Assembly (NCBI GenBank): GCA_030612725.1
Contig: JAUWNJ010000013.1
Span: 27,990-91,989, forward strand
Length of the DNA: 64,000 nucleotides
From: Planctomycetales bacterium
GTDB lineage: Bacteria; Planctomycetota; Phycisphaerae; SM23-33
Direction of reading: 5' to 3'
Shown here: positions 43,893 through 55,590 of the stretch, in pieces
Layout of the letters: each line of letters starts with the position of its first letter
How positions within the stretch are numbered: position 1 is the first letter of the stretch
Made by a program: the position numbers and the translations under genes
The notes under the pieces: model-generated
Told to the model about the DNA's origin: nothing
What the model saw: the letters and a program-made list of their open reading frames with translations, nothing else
The model's database searches: none

Positions 43893-43905
43893 TCTTTCAG
43901 TCCTT

Positions 43906-44751
43906 TTAGGCCTTGTAAAAATCAATGTTCTCTTTGACGGTCCACGGGTCGCGTTTACGAAATTTGGCCGAGAATTTGTTTTCCAGTCTGCCGTTCCTTT
44001 CCAGATAATCCATACACGTTCTAACGCACACTGCCGCCAGGCGGTCGGGTTTGCCGGCGGGATGGTGGCGGTTGGGCATCGCACCGTTCTTGCAATCGGC
44101 GCACTTGCGGTAATCAATCTCGGCGACGGTCATCGCCTTTCCGCAAATGGAAAGTTCCTTCTCACCGATGAAAGCGCCCAACGGGCAGAGGTCCTTGCTC
44201 TGGTCGCTGCGGGGATCAATCGGTTCGTCCAGGATGGGCGACGGTTCGATCTCGGCGTCGGTGAGGATGATTTGGATGCGTTGTCGCGGTCCGAACCGCG
44301 GCGTCAGCAGGACGCCGCAATATCCGATTTCCCCGATCCCCGCCCGCACGGCTGCATCGTCAAAATCGAGCATGACGTTGGGCGGCGGCTGGTTCTTCCG
44401 CACCGTTACGCCCATCGGTGGAACCTCCGGCGGGAGATTCGGCAGCGGAACTGCCTCCCATCCGGCGTCTTCGATGAATTCGGCGACCCGATAAGTTGTC
44501 ATCGCCACGAAACGGTCGTCAAGCCAATGGCATCCGTAAAAGGCGTAGTCGGTGAAGTTGGTTCCTTCCTCCACGCCGCGAAGCGTTCCGCGTGTAATTC
44601 GCCGGCCAAGTACGATTACCGACCTGGTCTCCGGGAATATCGTCTGCGGATGTTTTTCCGGCGGTAGTTCGTCGAAGCGCCCAATGTCGGCGACGCCGAA
44701 GACATCGGCGCCGGCTCCCTTGGCAAAATCGGATAATTCTGAACGGTCCAT
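43906..44751 (-). CDS. QueG-like protein, paralogue 2, with reduced Fe-S motif
   Basis: A 281-residue relative of the flanking genes: AKGAGADVFGVADIGRFDEL, ETRSVIVLGRRITRG, FGPRQRIQIILTDAEIEPSP. The canonical CxxCxxCxxxCP ferredoxin motif is absent at the expected place (the sequence there is PIDPRSDQSKDLCPLGAF), leaving only scattered cysteines (LSICGK, YRKCADCKNGA, VCVRTCMDYL). The ATG follows AAAGGACCACATA and overlaps the last base of paralogue 1. Loss of one cluster suggests a partner role in a complex with its neighbours. Confidence 0.75.
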   Translation of the reverse strand: MDRSELSDFAKGAGADVFGVADIGRFDELPPEKHPQTIFPETRSVIVLGRRITRGTLRGVEEGTNFTDYAFYGCHWLDDRFVAMTTYRVAEFIEDAGWEAVPLPNLPPEVPPMGVTVRKNQPPPNVMLDFDDAAVRAGIGEIGYCGVLLTPRFGPRQRIQIILTDAEIEPSPILDEPIDPRSDQSKDLCPLGAFIGEKELSICGKAMTVAEIDYRKCADCKNGAMPNRHHPAGKPDRLAAVCVRTCMDYLERNGRLENKFSAKFRKRDPWTVKENIDFYKA

Positions 44752-47006
44752 TATGTGGTCCTTTCCGAAGGCTCCCGCGCTTCTTTCGACCCCCTGGCTG
44801 GGCAGATGCGGAGACATTCTTCTGTGATATTGGAGTGTCTCTTCTGGACGCCCCAATTGACTTTGCTGACGGCGGCGGCGACGGCGAGGGCGTTTCTGTT
44901 CTGCGGGACGGGTACGTCCACGTCCAGTCCGCAGTATTTAGGTCCGGCCTCACCGGCCAGGCAGTAGCGCGTCGCCCAGTCGCAGGCGAAACAATCAACC
45001 CGTCCCATATCGAGCGTCCTGCCCTCCAGTTGCAGCGTGGCCTGCTCCGGCGCAATCGCCGAGGTCGGACAAGCCGCTACGCACGGTTTTTGGCAATCCA
45101 GGCAGTCGTTCTGTCCGGAATAAAGCGGATCGTCGGGCAACGGACAATCGGTTACGACGGCGATAAAGACTTGCCGGGCGCCATACTCTGCCGTGATGGG
45201 ACAGCCGTGAAGGCCAATGTGTGCCAACCCGCCCAGCATTGCGGCGAAGCGATTGGCCCGCATGTCAAACAGCATCCCGCGCGAACTGTGGACCTTCGAC
45301 GCCAGTCCGGTCAGGTCATAGGTCAGCGTCGCGCGATATCCTGAATCGTTCAACCTCTGGATGATCCGAAAGGCTGCGTCGCCCAGCAACCGCTGGGCCT
45401 CGTAGCGGACAAAGGCAAACGGGCCGACGGTCTCTGCCGGCGTAACCTTGGCTGTGTCCAGCGCCGTGTCAGGAAAGTGCAGACCGAGAACGATGACCGA
45501 TTTTGCCCCGTCCAACCAATCGGTCGGTTCTTTGATCTCTGCGTCTTCGGCCATAATCTGCGGGACATACGGGCCGTAAATCAGCCCCTTGTCCTCGACT
45601 ACATCGGCTTGCTTGAGGGACACATCCGTGGCTTCCAGGGCGTCGCGGAATCGGGCGAATCGCTCGGCTGTGAAAAAACCCACCAGGTCCGCCCCGGCAT
45701 CCCGGCAGAAATTTCGGACCTGTTCGCCCTTGCAAAGCGGCTTCGACTCCGAGCGGGTTTGCTTCAGTGCAGGCAAGGCCGCGCTGGTAAGGACGGTTGT
45801 ATATTGGACGTCTGTTTTGTAGATTCCGAACCTTTCGGCCACCAGTTCGCTGCAAATGCGGGTATTGCTGATGCCGGAGTATCCGGCGAGGTCGAGGTGA
45901 TGGGCGACGTCGAATGCGACGTAGTTGAGCGTCCGTTCAAGGACGGTCAGATACTCGGCGTTGTCGTCGGACTCGGGCAGGAGGCGGATTCCGATGCAGA
46001 TTAATGAAGCGGCGTCGGGAAGGTGTAATTCGGGATTGACCAGTTCCTCGCTGTCGAAGTTCTCGGCCCGACCGACGGCTACCACGTCCACGCCGGCGGC
46101 GTCGAGAATCTCCTGAATCGAGCAAAGGAGTCTTTCCGGACTGGTTTTGAGGATATCCTTCTTTCGTCTCGGCGGGCGGCAGTACGACTCGTCGTAATAC
46201 CGCCGTTGGGGGTTCATGCAGAACTGGAGACAGCATCCTTCCTCGCCGCCTCGCATACCGTATTTTTCCAGGTATTTCAGGATCGTCGCCTCATCGACCT
46301 TTTCCGGTATCTCGTGGGCCAGGTCGAGGCAGAAATTCTCCGCCCAAGCGCATCGCCATTTGTTGGTTTGGGGGAATTTGAAGGTCTTGCCGCCGATCTC
46401 CAGTTCGTTGATGCAACTTACCTCCTTGCGGAAAGCGTCGGTAGGACAGGTCTTGACGCATTGCATGCACTTGTCGCAGAGGTCTTCACCGTCGTACATT
46501 GGCGACGGTTCCAGGTCCGCGTCGGTTACGACGGAGACGAATCTTGCCCGCGGGCCGAACTCCGGCGTCAGCGCAAGTCCGTTCCATCCGATCTGCCCCA
46601 TCCCGGCCGCTACGGCGGCATATCGGTGGGCAAGATCAGGCGCGAAGTCCACCTGAAGGTCCTTGTAGCCGTGGTAACGCCAGATGTTGCTGGCGGCGAT
46701 TGGCAGGGCTTTGTGGCCGAGGCCTTCGAGGAACCGCGCCAGCAGGAATGAGATGTCGTCGAGCTGGGCGTTCATCGTGCCTTGAGTACCGTAGGGTCCC
46801 ATATCGTGCGGGGTTGGGACGCCGTCCAGTTCTACGGCGGCGTCGAGGTGATGAATCGCGCAGACCACCACGCACTTTGCTTCCGGCAGCAGCCCCTGCG
46901 GACTCATCCGGAGCGGCGCGCCGGAAAACCTCTCAACAGGGGCAATCCCCACAAGATCGGCGCCTAACTGTCCAGCCTTGGTCTTTACCTGTTCTGCCAG
47001 ATTCAT
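44751..47006 (-). CDS. Tandem QueG-like 4Fe-4S protein (two fused modules), paralogue 1
   Basis: A 751-residue protein with two copies of the same fold. Module 1 (residues ~1-370): GADLVGIAPVERFSGAPLRM, FGPRARFVSVVTDADLEPSP, CDKCMQCVKTCPTDAF, later CCLQFCMNPQRRYY. Module 2 (~375-751): RNFCRDAGADLVGFFTAERF, YGARQVFIAVVTDCPLPDD, CLDCQKPCVAACPTSAI. Both keep ferredoxin-type motifs. AAGGAGCGATTC precedes the ATG at 47006, which overlaps the IclR gene stop by 4 nt. With the next two genes this gives four homologous modules under one regulator. The substrate is unknown. Confidence 0.8.
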   Translation of the reverse strand: MNLAEQVKTKAGQLGADLVGIAPVERFSGAPLRMSPQGLLPEAKCVVVCAIHHLDAAVELDGVPTPHDMGPYGTQGTMNAQLDDISFLLARFLEGLGHKALPIAASNIWRYHGYKDLQVDFAPDLAHRYAAVAAGMGQIGWNGLALTPEFGPRARFVSVVTDADLEPSPMYDGEDLCDKCMQCVKTCPTDAFRKEVSCINELEIGGKTFKFPQTNKWRCAWAENFCLDLAHEIPEKVDEATILKYLEKYGMRGGEEGCCLQFCMNPQRRYYDESYCRPPRRKKDILKTSPERLLCSIQEILDAAGVDVVAVGRAENFDSEELVNPELHLPDAASLICIGIRLLPESDDNAEYLTVLERTLNYVAFDVAHHLDLAGYSGISNTRICSELVAERFGIYKTDVQYTTVLTSAALPALKQTRSESKPLCKGEQVRNFCRDAGADLVGFFTAERFARFRDALEATDVSLKQADVVEDKGLIYGPYVPQIMAEDAEIKEPTDWLDGAKSVIVLGLHFPDTALDTAKVTPAETVGPFAFVRYEAQRLLGDAAFRIIQRLNDSGYRATLTYDLTGLASKVHSSRGMLFDMRANRFAAMLGGLAHIGLHGCPITAEYGARQVFIAVVTDCPLPDDPLYSGQNDCLDCQKPCVAACPTSAIAPEQATLQLEGRTLDMGRVDCFACDWATRYCLAGEAGPKYCGLDVDVPVPQNRNALAVAAAVSKVNWGVQKRHSNITEECLRICPARGSKEAREPSERTT

Positions 47007-47767
47007 GAATCGCTCCTTATTGAACGTTGAGATAGTCGGCGTGAAATCTCGTCGGCGGTTGCTACCAGACCGGCGAGGACCTTCCTGCGGTGTTCGCCCT
47101 TGAAGCGGAACTTCGGCAGGAAAAGCCCCAGGGCGGCGACGACGGTCTCGTTTTCCCATATCGGATACGCCGCGGCTGCAATCTGCGGCTTCGATGTTTC
47201 CAGGGTCTTTCCGTCTCTGCGAATCTTCTTTAGGGCGGCGTAGGTCTGCGTTTTGGTCCTGACGTTCGGCCAGGCGCCATTTTCGGGCAAACCGTACCTG
47301 ATGATGAACGTCTCAAGCCGATCGGCGGGCAGGAAGGCTAGCAGCAACCTGCCGGTAACGGTTTCGTACAGATTAGAGACCGAGGCGATGTCGCTACGGA
47401 CCTGAAGGTCCTGATCCCCTTCAACCTGGCATGGAACCACCCGTTCATGCCCGCGCAGCACGGCAATCAGCACTGTTTCTTGCAGTTGCTTAGCCAAGGC
47501 GGTCATCGGCGGCTCGGACGCCGCCACAAGACCCCTGCGATAAGGCCCACTGCGGGCGAGGCGGTAGGCTGCCGGACCGAGCGTGTACCCGCTTTTCGGG
47601 GCAGACTGATCGACAAAACCCCGACGAACCATCGTCTTGAGAATGTTGGCGCAGGTGGCAGGGTGCAGACCCAGGTCGCCGGCGATCTGCCCCAATCCCT
47701 TCGGTCGGTCAGGCTCGACCGAGAGATAATCGAGAATGTCGAACGCTCTGTTGAGAACTTGTATCAT
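47003..47767 (-). CDS. IclR-family transcriptional regulator
   Basis: A 254-residue regulator: winged HTH at the N-terminus (VLNRAFDILDYLSVEPDRPK, LGLHPATCANILKTMVRRGF) and a GAF-like effector domain (AKQLQETVLIAVLRGHERVV, YETVTGRLLLAFLPADRLE). IclR proteins typically control catabolic operons through small aromatic or organic acid ligands. It is the first gene of the operon with the three QueG-like genes and overlaps the next by 4 nt. No Shine-Dalgarno site is seen before its ATG; an inverted repeat lies just upstream. Confidence 0.9.
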   Translation of the reverse strand: MIQVLNRAFDILDYLSVEPDRPKGLGQIAGDLGLHPATCANILKTMVRRGFVDQSAPKSGYTLGPAAYRLARSGPYRRGLVAASEPPMTALAKQLQETVLIAVLRGHERVVPCQVEGDQDLQVRSDIASVSNLYETVTGRLLLAFLPADRLETFIIRYGLPENGAWPNVRTKTQTYAALKKIRRDGKTLETSKPQIAAAAYPIWENETVVAALGLFLPKFRFKGEHRRKVLAGLVATADEISRRLSQRSIRSDS

Positions 47768-47775
47768 TTTTGTAT

Positions 47776-47797
47776 AGTAAAACTTTGTTTTATAATC
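47776..47797. promoter_or_regulatory. Inverted repeat, candidate IclR operator
   Basis: TAAAAC-TTT-GTTTTA (47779-47793) is a perfect 6-bp dyad with a 3-nt spacer, extendable to 8 of 10 bp. It begins 9 nt upstream of the iclR-type gene start, in the gap shared with the divergent MBL nuclease gene. Confidence 0.5.
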
Positions 47798-47934
47798 TCA
47801 TAATATATCCAAGGCCGGTTTCGTTGTCAAGCACAATCGTAATTTTTTTCGAGAATAAAATATGGTGACGTCGGCGCGACAAGCAGATAGAATCCGTCCG
47901 GGTAGTTGAGACGTTACTTTTGAAAAGGGCGAAT

Positions 47935-49341
47935 ATGCAGATCAAATTGAGTTTTCTCGGAGCGGCGCAAAATGTTACGGGTTCTCGATTTCTCGTCGAG
48001 GCTGACGGGTTGCGGATACTGGTCGATTGTGGCCTGTACCAGGAGCGGAAACTCCGAGGCAGGAACTGGGACGGGTTCCCCATCCCGCCCAGGACGATAG
48101 ACGCCGTTCTTCTGACGCACGCGCATTTGGACCACTGCGGGCTGATGCCGAAACTCGTCCGCGAGGGTTTCGACGGGAAGATATACTGCACGGAGGCGAC
48201 AGCGGAAATCGCACGGATTATCCTGCTGGATTCCGCCCATATTCAGGAAGAAGACGCCGAGTTCAAGCGTCGCCGGCACGAACGTGAAGGGCGGAAAGGT
48301 CCGCACGCGGACGTCCCGCTCTACACCACCGCCGATGCCGAGAAATGCCTCCCGCACTTTTCGCCGATCGAGTACGAACAGACCGTACAGGTGGCCGACG
48401 GAGCAGAGGCAGTTTTCCGCGATGCCGGTCATATCTTCGGCTCGTCCATAATACGCCTGAAGATCAGCAAAAACGGCGAAGCCAGGACGATCCTGTTTTC
48501 CGGGGACCTCGGACGGCGGAATATGCCGATTATCGACGACCCGTCGGAATTCAGCCACGCCGATTATGTCCTGATCGAATCGACTTACGGCGACCGCATT
48601 CACGGAAAGGCTGAAGACGTGGAAAACCGCCTCGCCGAGATTATCAACGCCACGAAACAGACCGGCGGGAATATCATCATCCCGTCATTCGCGCTGGAGC
48701 GGTCGCAGGACCTGATGTATTACCTCAACGAACTTTTCCTGTCGAATCGCATCCCGCAAATACCGGTTTATCTCGACAGCCCGATGGCCATCCGTGTTAC
48801 GGAGGTTTTCAAGGAACATCCCGAACTGTTCGACGACGCTATGTCTAAACGCGTCAACGGGCGGGCGTCGCCGTTTGCCTTCAAAGGCCTGAAGATGACG
48901 CGGACAACCAACGAGTCGAAGGCTATCAGGAACGCCAGTGGGACGTCCATCATCATCGCCGGGTCGGGAATGTGCACGGGCGGGCGAGTGAAACATCACC
49001 TGGTCAATAACATCACAGGCCCGGAAAACACGATTCTCTTTGTCGGATATCAGGCTGTCGGTACGCTTGGAAGGCGTATTACCGAGGGGGCAGAGGAGGT
49101 CCGAATTCTCGGGCGGGATCATCCGGTGAAGGCGAAGATCGTCACTATCGACGGTTTTTCCGCCCATGCCGACAAGAACGAACTTTTCCGTTGGTTGAGC
49201 GGCCTGCAAAAGCCGCCGAAACATGTCTTTGTCGTTCACGGTGAAGCCGAAAGCGCCAAGTATTTCGGCAATTACATCAACGAAAAGACCGGATGGGACG
49301 TGTCAGTACCGGAATACAAAGAGGAGGCCGTTCTCGATTAG
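47935..49341 (+). CDS. MBL-fold / beta-CASP RNA-processing nuclease-like protein
   Basis: A 468-residue metallo-beta-lactamase with beta-CASP domain, of the bacterial YsH1/CPSF-like group. [11 protein letters not shown] is the zinc HxHxDH motif, DAGHIFGSS and LFSGDLGR complete the metal site, [17 protein letters not shown] and [16 protein letters not shown] are beta-CASP motifs, and [13 protein letters not shown] is the C-terminal His motif. Such enzymes are predicted exo- or endoribonucleases. The start ATG at 47935 (GAAAAGGGCGAAT upstream) is preferred to an upstream TTG. Its stop overlaps the convergent carB stop by 4 nt. Confidence 0.9.
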   Translation: MQIKLSFLGAAQNVTGSRFLVEADGLRILVDCGLYQERKLRGRNWDGFPIPPRTIDAVLLTHAHLDHCGLMPKLVREGFDGKIYCTEATAEIARIILLDSAHIQEEDAEFKRRRHEREGRKGPHADVPLYTTADAEKCLPHFSPIEYEQTVQVADGAEAVFRDAGHIFGSSIIRLKISKNGEARTILFSGDLGRRNMPIIDDPSEFSHADYVLIESTYGDRIHGKAEDVENRLAEIINATKQTGGNIIIPSFALERSQDLMYYLNELFLSNRIPQIPVYLDSPMAIRVTEVFKEHPELFDDAMSKRVNGRASPFAFKGLKMTRTTNESKAIRNASGTSIIIAGSGMCTGGRVKHHLVNNITGPENTILFVGYQAVGTLGRRITEGAEEVRILGRDHPVKAKIVTIDGFSAHADKNELFRWLSGLQKPPKHVFVVHGEAESAKYFGNYINEKTGWDVSVPEYKEEAVLD

Positions 49342-52300
49342 GATTGCCACCGGTCCTTGACGTATTCCTGGATCGGTTTTACCCCCGGCGTTCCTGAACG
49401 CAGTGCGGCGATACCGTCGATAGCGGCTTCGGCGGCGGTGGTTGTGGTGATCAGGGGGATTCCGTGGGCGACGGCGTTGATGCGAATGGCGATTTCGTCC
49501 GCGCGAGGCCGCCGGCCTGAAGGAGTATTGATTATCAGGTCGATCCGGCCGTTTTTGATCGCATCGACGACGTGAGGCTGGCCCTGGAGGACCTTGTTAA
49601 TCCGCTCGTTGGAGACGCGATGACGGTCGAGAAATTCGCTCGTCCCGTCGGTGGCGATGAGGGTGAAGCCCATGGCTTTGAGCCGACGAATAACCGGAAG
49701 CGACGCCTGCTTGTCGGCGTCCTTGACGGATACGAAAACCGTTCCGCTCGTCGGGAGGATAGTGCCGGCAGCGAGTTGGCTCTTGGCGTAGGCGAGTCCG
49801 AAGTCGTGGTCGATTCCCATCACTTCGCCGGTCGATTTCATCTCAGGCCCGAGCACCGCGTCGGTTCCGCTGAATCGGTTGAACGGGAAGACCGATTCTT
49901 TCACGCCGACATGCTCGAGCGGCCCGCGAGGTTTGTCCAGACCCATCGACGCGAGCGTCTCGCCCAGCATTACATGCGTAGCCACCTTGGCGATGGGCAC
50001 GCCGGTAACCTTGCTGACGAACGGCACGGTCCTGCTGGCGCGGGGGTTGACTTCGAGAATGTACAACTCGCGTCCGCGGACAGCGGCGAACTGGATGTTC
50101 ATCAGCCCGCAGACGTTCAATTCCATCGCCAGCTCGCCCGTCGCCCGGCGGATTTCTTCAGCCACCTGCTCATCGAGACGGTGGGGCGGCAAGGCCATAG
50201 CCGCATCGCCCGAATGCACGCCGGCATACTCGATGTGCTCCATGATACCGGCGATATAAACGTCCGTTCCGTCGGAAATAGCATCAACGTCCAGTTCGAT
50301 TGCGTCTTCGAGAAATTTATCAATCAGTACCGCCGCTCCGTCGGATGCCTCCAAAGCAGCCCGGACAAAGTGGCGAAGGTCCTCGTCGGTATAGACGATT
50401 TCCATCGCCCGCCCGCCGAGGACGAACGAAGGACGGACTATTATCGGATAGCCGATTTCGCCGGCAAGGGTAAGCGCTTCGGCGACCGAGGAAGCCATTC
50501 CGTTGCGAGGCTGGCGGATTCCCAGGCGAGAGCACATTTCGCTGAACTGCTCACGGTCTTCCGCCCTGGCGATGGAAGCGGGGCTGGTTCCAAGAATCGG
50601 GACGCCCGCATCGGCCAGACCTTCTGCCAGGTTCAGCGGCGTCTGCCCGCCGAACTGGACTATCAGGCCACGAGGTTTTTCACGATGAACGATTTCAAGT
50701 ACATCTTCCAGCGTCAACGGCTCGAAGTAGAGGCGGTCGGAGGTGTCGTAGTCGGTCGAGACGGTTTCCGGGTTGCAGTTGACCATGATGGACGGGATGG
50801 ACATTTCGCCTAATGCTTCAGCGGCGTGTACGCAGCAGTAGTCGAACTCCAGTCCTTGTCCGATGCGGTTAGGTCCGCCGCCGAGGATCATCACGCCGGG
50901 CGTATCGGATTGTCGCGTCTCATCTTCATGATCGTAAGTCGAGTAGTAGTAGGGCGTAAAGGCTTCGAACTCCCCGCCGCAGGTATCGACGAGTTTGAAC
51001 ACCGCTCGAACGCCGTGGAACTCACGAAATGCACGGATATTTTCGGGCTTCGTGTTCCAGATAGTTGCAAGTTGGACGTCGGAAAAGCCTAATTCCTTGG
51101 CTTGTCGCAGCAATGCCTCGACCGGATCGTTTCCTCGTTCATATTCCGCAAGGAATTCGGTTTTAATTTCATCCGGAATCGAAACGATTTTCTCGACAAT
51201 TTCCGTAGCCTTTTTCTTGAAGGCTGCTCTCTTCTCGGCGAAAACCACTTTATCGGCAGGGGCCATCGCGGCAAGTTCATCATCCAATTTCTTGAAATCA
51301 AGTGTCTTAAGTTCTACTTCTATCATGTCAGCCAGGGCAGTTAACTGATCCTCGAATTCGACCAATTGTTGGATATTATCCAGGAACCACGGGTCGATTC
51401 CGGTCAGTTCGTTGATTTCGTCGATGCTCATTCCCTGCTGCATTGCAAGGCGGATGTAGAAGATTCGCTGGGAGTTTGGTTTTGCGAGTTTTTGCCTTAT
51501 GACGGCAGGGTCGATCTTGTCGGCGGGTTCGTCTCGGCCGTCAGCGCCCAGCCCCGCCCGCTTAATTTCCAGCCCGCGGAGCGCCTTCTGGAGGGCCTCT
51601 TTGAACGTTCGTCCGATGGCCATTACCTCGCCGACGCTCTTCATACTGACGGTGAGAAAGTCGTCGGCAGCGGGGAATTTCTCGAATGTGAATCGCGGCA
51701 CCTTCACGACGCAGTAGTCAATCGTCGGCTCGAAACATGCGGGCGTCTGGCGCGTGATGTCGTTTGCGATTTCGTCGAGCGTCATCCCGATAGCCACCTT
51801 TGCGGCGATTTTGGCGATTGGGAAGCCGGTGGCTTTGGAGGCAAGGGCGCTGGACCTGCTGACTCGCGGGTTCATCTCGATTGCGACCATTCTGCCGGTC
51901 TTCGGATGGACGGCGAACTGGATATTGCATCCGCCGGTCTCGACGCCGATTTCGCGGACGATTTTGAGCGAGTCGTCCCGCATCGCCTGGTATTCGCGGT
52001 CGGTGAGCGTCTGGGCCGGCGCGACGGTTATCGAATCGCCCGTGTGCACGCCCATCGGGTCGAGGTTCTCAATGGAGCAGATTATCACGGCATTGTCGTT
52101 CCGGTCGCGCATAGCCTCCAGTTCGAATTCCTTCCATCCGATGACGGATTCTTCCAGAAGGACCGAATGGACGGGCGAGATTTCGATACCGGCAGCGGCC
52201 TGGGTCTCGAACTCTTCGACGTTGTACGCCACCGACCCGCCGGACCCGCCGAGAGTGAACGACGGGCGGATAACGACAGGCAGACCAAGATCGGCCTGTA

Positions 52301-52772
52301 TCCTGCGGGCCTGGTTCATGTCGTGGGCGACTTCGCTGCGGAGAACTTCCACGCCGGCAGCCGACACGATGTCCTTGAACGCGTCGCGGTCTTCCGCCCG
52401 GTGGATCACCTCCGCCGTTGCGCCGATCATCTCGACGTCGAATTTTTCCAGCAGCCCCGCCTCGTGCGCTTCGACGGCGAGGTTCAGCGCGGTCTGTCCG
52501 CCGAGCGTCGGAAGAATCGCGTCGGGCCTCTCCTGTTGGAGGATCGCTTCGAGCATCTCCAGCGTTATCGGCTCGATATAGGTCCGGTCGGCCATTTCCG
52601 GATCGGTCATTATCGTCGCGGGATTGCTGTTGAGCAGGACGACGGAGTATCCTTCCTCGCGCAAGGCTTTGCACGCCTGCACGCCGGAGTAGTCAAACTC
52701 GCACGCCTGACCGATAACGATAGGCCCAGCCCCGATGATGAGGATTTTATTAATGTCTGTTCGCTTGGGCAC
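49338..52772 (-). CDS. carB: Carbamoyl-phosphate synthase large subunit
   Basis: An 1144-residue ATP-dependent synthase for pyrimidine and arginine precursors. Two ATP-grasp halves are visible: [20 protein letters not shown] and [18 protein letters not shown] in the first, [20 protein letters not shown] and [19 protein letters not shown] in the second. A C-terminal allosteric MGS-like domain carries IINTPSGRR. It is ~70 residues longer than E. coli CarB because of an inserted charged helical stretch (about residues 480-545) in the oligomerisation region between the halves. The start is GTG with AAAGGAATCACTGCAAC upstream. carA is ~5 kb away on the same strand. Confidence 0.97.
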   Translation of the reverse strand: MPKRTDINKILIIGAGPIVIGQACEFDYSGVQACKALREEGYSVVLLNSNPATIMTDPEMADRTYIEPITLEMLEAILQQERPDAILPTLGGQTALNLAVEAHEAGLLEKFDVEMIGATAEVIHRAEDRDAFKDIVSAAGVEVLRSEVAHDMNQARRIQADLGLPVVIRPSFTLGGSGGSVAYNVEEFETQAAAGIEISPVHSVLLEESVIGWKEFELEAMRDRNDNAVIICSIENLDPMGVHTGDSITVAPAQTLTDREYQAMRDDSLKIVREIGVETGGCNIQFAVHPKTGRMVAIEMNPRVSRSSALASKATGFPIAKIAAKVAIGMTLDEIANDITRQTPACFEPTIDYCVVKVPRFTFEKFPAADDFLTVSMKSVGEVMAIGRTFKEALQKALRGLEIKRAGLGADGRDEPADKIDPAVIRQKLAKPNSQRIFYIRLAMQQGMSIDEINELTGIDPWFLDNIQQLVEFEDQLTALADMIEVELKTLDFKKLDDELAAMAPADKVVFAEKRAAFKKKATEIVEKIVSIPDEIKTEFLAEYERGNDPVEALLRQAKELGFSDVQLATIWNTKPENIRAFREFHGVRAVFKLVDTCGGEFEAFTPYYYSTYDHEDETRQSDTPGVMILGGGPNRIGQGLEFDYCCVHAAEALGEMSIPSIMVNCNPETVSTDYDTSDRLYFEPLTLEDVLEIVHREKPRGLIVQFGGQTPLNLAEGLADAGVPILGTSPASIARAEDREQFSEMCSRLGIRQPRNGMASSVAEALTLAGEIGYPIIVRPSFVLGGRAMEIVYTDEDLRHFVRAALEASDGAAVLIDKFLEDAIELDVDAISDGTDVYIAGIMEHIEYAGVHSGDAAMALPPHRLDEQVAEEIRRATGELAMELNVCGLMNIQFAAVRGRELYILEVNPRASRTVPFVSKVTGVPIAKVATHVMLGETLASMGLDKPRGPLEHVGVKESVFPFNRFSGTDAVLGPEMKSTGEVMGIDHDFGLAYAKSQLAAGTILPTSGTVFVSVKDADKQASLPVIRRLKAMGFTLIATDGTSEFLDRHRVSNERINKVLQGQPHVVDAIKNGRIDLIINTPSGRRPRADEIAIRINAVAHGIPLITTTTAAEAAIDGIAALRSGTPGVKPIQEYVKDRWQS

Positions 52773-52819
52773 GTTGCAGTGATTCCTTTGGTCTTTACTC
52801 TAACATCAAGGCTTTATTA

Positions 52820-54533
<1,714 letters not shown>

Positions 54534-54686
54534 TTACGCTTTCGACTCCATTCTTCCTGTCCCCGCCCTGCACCGTGGGCGACGAGATTTTCACTTCCGG
54601 GGGCCTGAAGGCAACTCCACCTTGACGGGCCAATCTATATAACACATCTGTGCGGGTGTATGCAAGGGAGAATGCCGGATGAAACG

Positions 54687-54786
54687 CTGAATGCTAAATA
54701 AAATGCTAAATGCTAAATGAAAAATGCTAAATGGCGAGGAACAGCCCGCCTTCATTTAGCATTGAGTATTTAACATTTGACATTTC
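54687..54786. repeat. Heptamer fold-back element between pyrG and hisF
   Basis: The left side repeats ATGCTAA four times with spacers. The right side has CATTTAGCATTGAG, TATTTAACATTTGACATTTC in inverted sense. The element abuts the hisF stop codon within a few bases. Nothing else is recognised in 54531-54787. Confidence 0.8.
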
Positions 54787-54787
54787 T

Positions 54788-55543
54788 TTACCTTCTCACC
54801 TGCACGCCGTGCTGCCGCAGATAGTCTTTTACTTCGGCGATGGTGTAGGTTCCGTAGTGGAAGATTGAGGCCGCCAGGGCTGCGTCGGCTTTGCCTTCGG
54901 TGAATACGCGGAGCATGTCTTCGGGGCCGCCCGCGCCGCCGGAGGCGATTACCGGTATAGTGACGGCCTCGTTGACGGCGGCGTTCAGTTCTATGTCGTA
55001 TCCGGCGTTGTGTCCGTCGGAGTCTATTGAGGTCAGCATAATCTCACCGGCTCCGAGTTTTTCGACCTCTTTGGCCCATTCGATTACGTCCAGCCCCGTC
55101 GGCGTCGTCCCGGCGCTGATAAAAACTTCCCAACTTTCACCGGTTCGTTTGGCGTCAATCGCAACGACGACGGCTTGGTTTCCGAATGCTTCGGAAATCT
55201 CGGTTATGAGCGGTTTGTTGCGAACGGCTGCGGTGTTGATTGAGATTTTTTCAGCCCCTGCGCTCAACAGCCCGCGCGCGTCCTCAATCGTAGAAATTCC
55301 CCCTCCGATAGTGAACGGGATGAAAACCTCATCGGCCACGCGAGCAGCCAATTGGCGGATTGTTTTCCTGGCTTCGAGCGTGGCGGTGATGTCGAGGAAG
55401 ACAAGTTCATCGGCCCCGGCGTCGCTGTACTGTTTACCACACTCGACCGGATCGCCCGCATCGCGCAGGTTCACAAACGATCGGCCTTTGACGACCCTGC
55501 CGTCTTTAACGTCCAGACACGGTATTATTCGTTTTGCTAACAT
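54788..55543 (-). CDS. hisF: Imidazole glycerol phosphate synthase cyclase subunit HisF
   Basis: A 251-residue TIM barrel acting with HisH in histidine biosynthesis. [19 protein letters not shown] is the N-terminal signature with the catalytic Asp, [18 protein letters not shown] binds phosphate, [20 protein letters not shown] and [14 protein letters not shown] carry the second Asp, and [15 protein letters not shown] ends the barrel. Full length. It lies 48 bp downstream of hisH on the same strand. Confidence 0.97.
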   Translation of the reverse strand: MLAKRIIPCLDVKDGRVVKGRSFVNLRDAGDPVECGKQYSDAGADELVFLDITATLEARKTIRQLAARVADEVFIPFTIGGGISTIEDARGLLSAGAEKISINTAAVRNKPLITEISEAFGNQAVVVAIDAKRTGESWEVFISAGTTPTGLDVIEWAKEVEKLGAGEIMLTSIDSDGHNAGYDIELNAAVNEAVTIPVIASGGAGGPEDMLRVFTEGKADAALAASIFHYGTYTIAEVKDYLRQHGVQVRR

Positions 55544-55545
55544 TC

Positions 55546-55581
55546 ACAATTTCCAATTTCCAATTGTCGATTTCCAATTGG
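55546..55581. repeat. Heptamer tandem repeat between hisH and hisF
   Basis: Units CAATTTC, CAATTTC, CAATTGT, CGATTTC, CAATTGG run directly up to the hisF start codon and replace a recognisable ribosome-binding site. Confidence 0.7.
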
Positions 55582-55590
55582 TTTTGTGGT

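Noticed and set aside
42912..43937. Plus-strand ORF opposite the QueG-like paralogue
   Set aside because: The minus strand holds the ferredoxin motifs and a proper ribosome-binding site; the plus-strand reading is a shadow.
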